Of a stretch of DNA of 11,207 nt, positions 7,482 to 11,207 are shown piece by piece. Made by a program: the position numbers and the translations under genes. How positions within the stretch are numbered: position 1 is the first letter of the stretch; each line of letters starts with the position of its first letter. Source of the DNA: CAZYPU01 sp049642705 (lineage in GTDB: Bacteria; Omnitrophota; Gorgyraeia; JABMRN01; RBG-13-46-9); NCBI GenBank assembly GCA_049642705.1, contig JBARPB010000109.1, positions 1 to 11,207 of the forward strand. Reading direction: 5' to 3'. The notes beneath the pieces are model-generated. The model was not told the origin of the DNA. It searched no databases and saw only the letters and a list, made by a program, of their open reading frames with translations.

Positions 7482-8183
7482 ATGTTACTTGCGGTCGATA
7501 TAGGAAATACAAATATTAATTATGCCTTAATAGATAAAAAAGGTAAAATCAGACGACCTCGCAGATCCGACCTGCGAGGTCAGGAAATAGACGAGATAAT
7601 CATTGTAAGCGTGGCTCCTAAAACGCTTAGAAAGGTTAAGCGCGATTTAAGAAGGCGATTTAACAAGGTGAGGATATCCGTAGTTGGCAGGGATGTAAAA
7701 GTTCCGCTGAAATGCGTATACAACAAGAGGCAAATCGGTCAGGATAGGCTCATTACCGCTTCGGCAGCCGCCTCGCTTTATGGCTTACCTATATTAATAA
7801 TAGACTTTGGCACTGCCGTTACGTTTGACGTTGTTTCCGGTAAGAGGGTATACCTCGGTGGCCTTATACTGCCGGGGGTAAAAATGTCGCTTGAATCCCT
7901 GTCAGAAAGAACGGCAATGCTTCCGAAGACATACCTTAAGAAAACACGCTCATTTATAGGCAAGGACACCTCCTCAAGCATAAGAAGCGGGATGCTTTAT
8001 GGCTACGGCGCCCTTTGCGAAGGGCTGATAAAGCTATTCAGAAAGAGAGTGGGCAAGAGCGTAAAAGTCGTAGCCACGGGCGGCGACGCGCCGCTTATTG
8101 CCAAATACGCCCCTTCCATGAAAAATGTAGACCTTGACCTCTCCCTGAAGGGCCTCTATTTACTTTCACGAAAAAAAGCTTGA
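7482..8183 (+). CDS. coaX: Type III pantothenate kinase
   Basis: It phosphorylates pantothenate, the first step of coenzyme A synthesis; the type III enzyme belongs to the ASKHA (acetate and sugar kinase/Hsp70/actin) fold. Visible motifs are DIGNT (6-10, phosphate binding), GQDRL (86-90), DFGTAVTFD (108-116), GGLILPG (126-132) and ATGGDA near the C-terminus. At 233 residues it is about 20 shorter than typical CoaX proteins. The missing piece is in the segment after the first beta-hairpin, where relatives usually carry a longer helix ahead of the DI..ISSVVP-like strand. Here that segment is short and Arg-rich (IRRPRRSDLRGQ) and is encoded by a perfect palindrome (7555-7581). All recognisable catalytic motifs remain, so it is probably active. 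It starts 7 bp after birA, and its TGA stop is part of the groES -35 box. Confidence 0.93.
   Translation: MLLAVDIGNTNINYALIDKKGKIRRPRRSDLRGQEIDEIIIVSVAPKTLRKVKRDLRRRFNKVRISVVGRDVKVPLKCVYNKRQIGQDRLITASAAASLYGLPILIIDFGTAVTFDVVSGKRVYLGGLILPGVKMSLESLSERTAMLPKTYLKKTRSFIGKDTSSSIRSGMLYGYGALCEGLIKLFRKRVGKSVKVVATGGDAPLIAKYAPSMKNVDLDLSLKGLYLLSRKKA
7555..7581 (+). repeat. Perfect palindrome inside coaX coding sequence
   Basis: Arms GACCTCGCAG (7555-7564) and CTGCGAGGTC (7572-7581) are perfectly complementary with a 7-base loop (ATCCGAC). They encode the Arg-rich segment spanning residues 25-34 of CoaX. The protein departs from its family exactly here. The layout resembles palindromic elements that insert in frame into genes, such as those known in Rickettsia, but no second copy is seen in this window. 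Confidence 0.75.
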
Positions 8184-8207
8184 CAAATATCGCCAATCCT
8201 GTATAAT
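8180..8207 (+). promoter_or_regulatory. Sigma70-type promoter of groESL
   Basis: A perfect -35 TTGACA (8180-8185) and a perfect -10 TATAAT (8202-8207) are separated by 16 bp. The coaX stop codon TGA (8181-8183) lies inside the -35 box. Transcription should start near 8214, just ahead of the CIRCE operator. No terminator is seen between coaX and this promoter, so readthrough from the upstream operon is possible. Confidence 0.9.
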
Positions 8208-8217
8208 AAAGCATTTG

Positions 8218-8244
8218 TTAGCACTCTATAGTATAGAGTGCTAA
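8218..8244 (+). promoter_or_regulatory. CIRCE operator (HrcA binding site)
   Basis: It matches the CIRCE consensus TTAGCACTC-N9-GAGTGCTAA in every position. The nine-base spacer (tatagtata) is itself symmetrical, so the whole 27 bp is one palindrome with 13-bp arms about a single central G. It begins about 10 bp past the -10 box, where bound HrcA would block initiation, and it lies in the mRNA leader. This predicts repression of groESL in the absence of heat or protein-folding stress; hrcA itself is not in the window. Confidence 0.95.
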
Positions 8245-8267
8245 ATTTTACAGTAAACTATAGAAAG

Positions 8268-8275
8268 AAGGGGGT
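8268..8275 (+). promoter_or_regulatory. Ribosome binding site deciding the groES start
   Basis: AAGGGGGT resembles the ideal AAGGAGGT with one wobble position. It touches the first ATG (8276) with no spacing but sits 6 bases before the second ATG (8282), so it favours the second. Confidence 0.55.
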
Positions 8276-8281
8276 ATGAGT

Positions 8282-8569
8282 ATGAAAGTTCAACCGCTAG
8301 GAGACCGTATTTTAGTCGAAGTGCTTGAAGCGAAAGAGAAGACAAAAGGGGGCATAGTCCTTCCGGATACGGCGAAAGAAAAGCCACAGGAGGCGAAGGT
8401 TGTCGCGGTAGGTAAGGGAAAAGTTTCGGATGAAGGGAAAACCATCCCGCTCGAGGTAAAAGTAGGAGACAAGATCTTATTCGGTAAATACACAGGAGCC
8501 GAGATTACCGTTGACGATAAAGAATATCTGATTTTGAAGGAAGAAGACGTACTGGCGATTGTAAAGTAG
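8282..8569 (+). CDS. groES: Co-chaperonin GroES (Hsp10)
   Basis: GroES forms the heptameric lid that caps the GroEL cage during ATP-driven protein folding in the cytoplasm. The 95-residue protein has the standard start MKVQPLGDRILVE, the mobile loop that contacts GroEL (about residues 16-32, KEKTKGGIVLPDTAKEKPQ), VVAVGKG, then VKVGDKILFGKYTG and the closing LILKEEDVLAIV. An in-frame ATG two codons earlier (8276, adding MS) is possible. I prefer 8282 because of ribosome-site spacing and because GroES usually begins MKVxPLGDR. It is the first gene of the HrcA-controlled operon, 55 bp upstream of groEL. Confidence 0.96.
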   Translation: MKVQPLGDRILVEVLEAKEKTKGGIVLPDTAKEKPQEAKVVAVGKGKVSDEGKTIPLEVKVGDKILFGKYTGAEITVDDKEYLILKEEDVLAIVK

Positions 8570-8593
8570 GTCCCTCGCCAGGTGGCTCGGGAC
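8570..8593 (+). other. Potential hairpin directly after the groES stop
   Basis: GTCCC (8570-8574) pairs with GGGAC (8589-8593). Inside, a TC/TC internal loop leads to GCC (8577-8579) pairing with GGC (8584-8586) around AGGT. It is followed by AATTTTT, so it looks like a weak intrinsic terminator, an mRNA-processing site or a stabilising structure between groES and groEL. Confidence 0.5.
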
Positions 8594-8614
8594 AATTTTT
8601 GAGTACAAAAATTG
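8593..8614 (+). other. AU-rich hairpin abutting the groEL ribosome site
   Basis: CAATTTTT (8593-8600) and AAAAATTG (8607-8614) are perfectly complementary over 8 bp with loop GAGTAC. The last base of the right arm is the first G of the groEL Shine-Dalgarno GGAGGT (8614-8619). It shares base 8593 with the GC-rich hairpin upstream. A weak, AU-only stem at this place could modulate groEL translation with temperature, which is inference. Confidence 0.5.
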
Positions 8615-8624
8615 GAGGTATAAA

Positions 8625-10265
8625 ATGGCAAAGCAGTTATTATTCTCAGAGGATGCGCGGCGCGCGATACTAAGGGGCGTCGAGCAGCTTAGCAGGGCAG
8701 TAAAGATTACGCTCGGGCCGAAGGGACGCAATGTCGTTCTGGATAAGAAATTCGGCTCACCCACCGTCACAAAGGACGGCGTAACTGTCGCGAAGGAAAT
8801 CGAATTAAAAGACCCGTATGAAAATATGGGCGCCCAGATGGTAAAAGAGGTTGCGGAAAAAACCTCGGACACCGCAGGCGACGGAACCACCACCGCTACA
8901 ATTCTCGCCGAATCAATCTTCAGAGAAGGCTTAAAAAACGTAACAGCCGGCTCAAACCCGATGGCTTTAAGACGCGGCATTGACAAGGCCGTTGACTCGG
9001 TGGTAAACGAACTCAAGAAACTCTCCAAGCCCGTTAAAGACAAAAAGGAAATCTCTCAAATTGCTTCCATTGCGGCGAATAACGACCAAAGCATCGGCAA
9101 CCGGATTGCCGACGCGATGGACAAAGTCGGCAAAGACGGCGTTATTACCGTTGAGGAGGCAAAATCCATCGAAACAACAATGGATATCGTTGAGGGAATG
9201 CAATTTGACCAGGGGTACCTGTCTCCGTATTTTGTAACGGATGCCGAGAGAATGGAAACGGTGCTTGAAAAACCCTACATCCTGATCTTCGAGAAGAAAA
9301 TATCGAGCATGCGCGATATGATACCGCTTCTCGAGCAAATTGCCAAAACCGGAAGGCCCCTCCTTATAATATCGGAGGAGACAGAAGGCGAAGCGTTGGC
9401 TACACTCGTTGTTAACAAAATAAGAGGCACCCTTTCGTGCTGTGCTGTAAAAGCCCCCGGCTATGGCGATCGCAGAAAGGAAATGCTTGAGGACATAGCC
9501 ACTCTTACGGGTGGAAAAGCAATAACGGAGGATTTAGGTATCAAACTCGAGAAGGTGGGGCTGGACGATTTAGGCCAGGCAAAAAGAGTAACGGTTGACA
9601 AGGAAAACACCACCATCATCGAAGGCAACGGCAAACAGCAAGCGATAAACGGAAGAATTTCCCAGATAAGAAGGCAAATTGAAGAGAGCGATTCGGACTA
9701 CGATAAAGAGAAACTCCAGGAGCGGCTCGCCAAGATCTCCGGCGGGGTAGCCGTCATAAACGTCGGCGCCGCGACAGAGACAGAGATGAAAGAAAGAAAA
9801 GCGCGCGTCGAGGACGCTCTTCATGCAACAAGGGCAGCCGTGGAAGAGGGTATTGTTCCCGGCGGCGGAGTGGCACTTCTCAGGTGCAAAAAAGCCCTCG
9901 ACAGCATGAAACTCGAAGGCGACGAAGTCACGGGCACCTCCATCATAAGAAGGGCCCTCGAAGAGCCGATAAGGCAGATTGCCGAGAACGCGGGCCAGGA
10001 AGGCTCCGTAATCGTGCAAAAAGCGTTGACAGAGAAGACAAGCGTCGGCTACAACGCCGAAACCGATAAATTCGAGGATATGATACAGGCTGGCATTATA
10101 GACCCGACTAAAGTTACGAGAACAGCTCTTCAGAATGCATCCAGCATCGCAGGATTAATGGTAACGACGGAAGCCCTCGTAAGCGACATACCCGAAGAGG
10201 AAAAAGCGCCCGCAATGCCAGGCGGCGGCGGAATGCCCGGCGGCATGGGCGGCGGCATGTATTAA
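8625..10265 (+). CDS. groEL: Chaperonin GroEL (Hsp60)
   Basis: The 546-residue subunit of the double-ring chaperonin that encloses unfolded proteins and folds them with GroES and ATP. Equatorial ATP-site motifs are clear: TLGPKGRNVVLD (29-40), TKDGVTVAKEI, and GDGTTT (85-90, with D86 matching E. coli D87). D397, in the DALHATRAAVEEGIVPGGG block, matches the hydrolytic D398 of E. coli. The apical domain (QGYLSPYFVT) and the late signature AGLMVTTEALVSDIPEE are present. The C-terminus ends in the Gly-Gly-Met tail found inside the cage cavity. GGAGGT lies 5 bases before the ATG. It is co-transcribed with groES and ends at the terminator at 10301. It looks like an ordinary full-length gene. Confidence 0.98.
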   Translation: MAKQLLFSEDARRAILRGVEQLSRAVKITLGPKGRNVVLDKKFGSPTVTKDGVTVAKEIELKDPYENMGAQMVKEVAEKTSDTAGDGTTTATILAESIFREGLKNVTAGSNPMALRRGIDKAVDSVVNELKKLSKPVKDKKEISQIASIAANNDQSIGNRIADAMDKVGKDGVITVEEAKSIETTMDIVEGMQFDQGYLSPYFVTDAERMETVLEKPYILIFEKKISSMRDMIPLLEQIAKTGRPLLIISEETEGEALATLVVNKIRGTLSCCAVKAPGYGDRRKEMLEDIATLTGGKAITEDLGIKLEKVGLDDLGQAKRVTVDKENTTIIEGNGKQQAINGRISQIRRQIEESDSDYDKEKLQERLAKISGGVAVINVGAATETEMKERKARVEDALHATRAAVEEGIVPGGGVALLRCKKALDSMKLEGDEVTGTSIIRRALEEPIRQIAENAGQEGSVIVQKALTEKTSVGYNAETDKFEDMIQAGIIDPTKVTRTALQNASSIAGLMVTTEALVSDIPEEEKAPAMPGGGGMPGGMGGGMY

Positions 10266-10296
10266 AAGCTATAAGCTGTAAGCTTTAAGCTATAAG
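10266..10296 (+). repeat. Heptanucleotide tandem repeat (AAGCTNT) after groEL
   Basis: Starting on the base after the groEL stop, four 7-bp units follow head to tail: AAGCTAT, AAGCTGT, AAGCTTT, AAGCTAT, then a partial AAG. Only the sixth base varies. It lies between the stop codon and the terminator, in the 3' untranslated region of groEL mRNA. Confidence 0.85.
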
Positions 10297-10300
10297 AAGG

Positions 10301-10335
10301 AAATAGGGCGAGTCGTTTTGACTCGCCCTATTTTT
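10301..10335 (+). terminator. Intrinsic terminator of the groESL operon
   Basis: Perfect 14-bp inverted repeat: left arm aaatagggcgagtc (10301-10314), loop GTTTT, right arm 10320-10333. The right side runs into a T-tract (10331-10335). It should end groESL transcription, and the stem could also act, less efficiently, on transcripts arriving from the minus-strand transposase gene. Confidence 0.92.
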
Positions 10336-10340
10336 CGCCT

Positions 10341-10381
10341 AACCGACCGCCGTCAACCGGGGCGGTTGATTTGGGTCGGTT
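10341..10381 (+). repeat. REP-like nested palindrome, copy 1
   Basis: Outer arms are AACCGACC (10341-10348) and GGTCGGTT (10374-10381); inner arms are TCAACCG (10353-10359) and CGGTTGA (10363-10369) around GGG. The linkers between arms (GCCG left, TTTG right) do not pair, which gives the element a direction. It begins 5 bp after the T-tract of the groEL terminator and ends 12 bp from the transposase stop codon. Compared with copies 2 and 3, the left linker differs (GCCG instead of CCTG). Confidence 0.9.
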
Positions 10382-10393
10382 ATTCAGGCCAGG

Positions 10394-11032
10394 CTATTCG
10401 AGAGTCAGCTTTTTCATTTTTGCAAGCTCTCTTTGGTAAGAAATATTGCTTTCAACATATTTTTTGTAAGAACTAGGGTTTATATCTAAAACACTGGAAT
10501 AATCACAAATTTTTTCCTTATCGCTTATTTCTTGTAAGTATTCCTTATAAGAGGAATACGGCCATTCCTCCGGTTTATCTACCAGATATGATGTAACCGG
10601 ATTAAGATGTATATAGCTTGTTACATAAAATAACTGTTCGTCAGTTTCAATCAAAATTTTTTTAGAACCCCCTTCCCATAAAGGACCTTTCCTTTTGTGT
10701 TTTAAGTTGAAATAGCGTGTATAGCTATTAAGAACGTCATTCATAAATTTTGAAATTCCATTATCTTTCAATTCTTTTAGCGTCAAATGTAAATGCGTAG
10801 GCATGAGGCAATATGCAATTATTTCCACAAGTTTATCGTTTTTACAAGCAATTTTATGTATTGCATTTCTGAAATTCTTTTTAACCTCATTCAACCTGGT
10901 AAATTGCGAAAGACTAAGCGATTGTTTCGCTATCTGATAATAACGAATAGCAAGCAACATTCTTGAAAATTCGTCGGAATTGTTAAAAATAACAAATTCC
11001 GCAATACTTTTGTTAACTACGTGATAAATCAT
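10394..11032 (-). CDS. REP-associated tyrosine transposase (RAYT, IS200-like Y1 family)
   Basis: A single-strand DNA transposase of the HUH/Y1 type (Y1_Tnp fold), expected to nick hairpin-forming REP DNA through a covalent tyrosine link. The 212-residue protein begins MIYHVVNKS. It carries the metal-binding HUH pair in AYCLMPTHLHL (H80 and H82), a candidate catalytic tyrosine in SYTRYFN (Y104, or less likely Y107), then the family blocks KGPLWEGGSKK (115-125), YIHLNPV (140-146) and WPYSSY (157-162). The usual motif is MPNHVHL; here Asn is Thr. The chosen ATG has an excellent ribosome site, while the longer TTG reading reaches into REP copy 2. The gene is AT-richer than its neighbours and on the opposite strand, consistent with acquisition. 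Motifs are intact and no frameshift is seen, so it may be functional. No promoter was identified with confidence. Confidence 0.9.
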   Translation of the reverse strand: MIYHVVNKSIAEFVIFNNSDEFSRMLLAIRYYQIAKQSLSLSQFTRLNEVKKNFRNAIHKIACKNDKLVEIIAYCLMPTHLHLTLKELKDNGISKFMNDVLNSYTRYFNLKHKRKGPLWEGGSKKILIETDEQLFYVTSYIHLNPVTSYLVDKPEEWPYSSYKEYLQEISDKEKICDYSSVLDINPSSYKKYVESNISYQRELAKMKKLTLE

Positions 11033-11036
11033 AACA

Positions 11037-11044
11037 ACCTCCTT
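11037..11044 (-). promoter_or_regulatory. Ribosome binding site of the transposase gene
   Basis: On the minus strand this reads AAGGAGGT, a perfect Shine-Dalgarno 4 bases before the ATG at 11032. It fixes the start there and rules out the TTG 13 codons upstream. Confidence 0.85.
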
Positions 11045-11054
11045 TGCTTTTGCC

Positions 11055-11097
11055 CAACCGACCCCTGTCAACCGGGGCGGTTGATTTGGGTCGGTTG
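11055..11097 (+). repeat. REP-like nested palindrome, copy 2
   Basis: Outer arms CAACCGACC (11055-11063) and GGTCGGTTG (11089-11097) pair over 9 bp, and inner arms TCAACCG (11068-11074) and CGGTTGA (11078-11084) pair around GGG. Same orientation as copy 1, with left linker CCTG. It lies just upstream of the transposase start, so it would be in or near that gene's promoter or leader. Confidence 0.9.
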
Positions 11098-11173
11098 ATG
11101 CCCCTCTACTTATATAGACGTAAGAAATGCGATTTTGCGGGCATATTTTTTAAAATTTTTCGCCAACCAACCT

Positions 11174-11207
11174 AACCGACCCCTGTCAACCGGGGCGGTT
11201 GATTTGG
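11174..11207 (+). repeat. REP-like nested palindrome, copy 3 (cut by window end)
   Basis: Left outer arm AACCGACC (11174-11181), linker CCTG, then the complete inner hairpin (TCAACCG, GGG, CGGTTGA) and TTTGG at the window edge; the right outer arm is outside. It is identical to copy 2 as far as it goes and has the same orientation. The 76-bp spacer from copy 2 is AT-rich and contains no gene that I can support. Confidence 0.88.

Larger units (their letters stand above)
10341..11097 (-). mobile_element. REP/RAYT cassette: IS200-like transposase gene between two REP-like palindromes
   Basis: A minus-strand Y1 transposase gene sits between two nested palindromes, 12 bp from its stop codon on one side and 22 bp from its start on the other. 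The two palindromes have the same orientation, and a third copy begins 76 bp farther on. The interior is visibly AT-richer than the core genes to the left. This arrangement is that of REP-associated tyrosine transposases, which are domesticated single-copy relatives of IS200 linked to REP repeats. Direct terminal inverted repeats or target duplications, which this family lacks, are not seen. Confidence 0.8.

Noticed and set aside
8080..8094. GC-rich short hairpin (GCGGCG, ACG, CGCCGC) near the coaX 3' end
   Set aside because: It encodes the conserved TGGDAPL motif, is short, and has no T-tract; it looks like a by-product of coding.
8276..8281. groES start at the first ATG (8276)
   Set aside because: The only ribosome site touches this ATG with no spacing, and GroES proteins normally begin at the MKVxPLGDR methionine. 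It is not fully excluded.
11033..11071. N-terminal extension of the transposase from a TTG at 11071
   Set aside because: The extension would be encoded by the ribosome site and part of REP copy 2, while the ATG at 11032 has an ideal Shine-Dalgarno and gives the family-like start.
10341..11207. The three palindromes as a CRISPR array
   Set aside because: Spacing is uneven (about 670 and 76 bp), a transposase gene fills the first gap, the repeats are nested palindromes, and no cas gene is present.

Overview
The window is chromosomal DNA from a bacterium with mid-range base composition. Almost all of it is one tightly packed plus-strand run of housekeeping genes, followed by a heat-shock operon and then a small, AT-richer accessory patch with a transposase on the minus strand. 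My best guess at the source is an uncultured Gram-negative-type lineage such as Candidatus Omnitrophota. That guess rests on recalled impressions of gene content and of short repeats embedded in genes, not on a search, so treat it as tentative.

Region 1 (1-8183) is a probable single transcription unit: valS (valyl-tRNA synthetase), an RluB/RsuA-type pseudouridine synthase, nadC (NAD synthesis), a small cationic one-helix membrane protein of unknown function, uvrB (excision repair), birA (biotin ligase/repressor) and coaX (type III pantothenate kinase). Stops and starts overlap by 4 bp at valS/rluB, rluB/nadC and nadC/small ORF, and by 17 bp at uvrB/birA. The remaining gaps are 7 bp, which suggests translational coupling. 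Three cofactor genes (NAD, biotin, CoA) share the unit with translation and repair genes.

Region 2 (8180-10335) is groES-groEL. It has a textbook sigma70-type promoter whose -35 box contains the coaX stop codon, and a CIRCE operator (binding site of the HrcA repressor) that is palindromic through its whole 27 bp. Two potential hairpins lie between groES and groEL. A run of heptamer repeats and then a strong intrinsic terminator follow groEL.

Region 3 (10341-11207) holds a REP-associated tyrosine transposase (RAYT, IS200-like Y1 family) on the minus strand. It lies between two copies of a 41-43 bp nested palindrome in the same orientation, and a third copy is cut by the window end. This REP/RAYT cassette is the most distinctive accessory system here.

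The other recurring theme is short repeats inside or beside core genes. A 7-bp tandem repeat sits in the zinc ribbon of valS, a different 7-bp repeat lies right after groEL, and a perfect 10-bp-arm palindrome sits in the coaX coding sequence at a point where the protein is shorter than its family. No rRNA, tRNA, riboswitch or CRISPR array was seen. No stretch over 300 bases lacks a gene.
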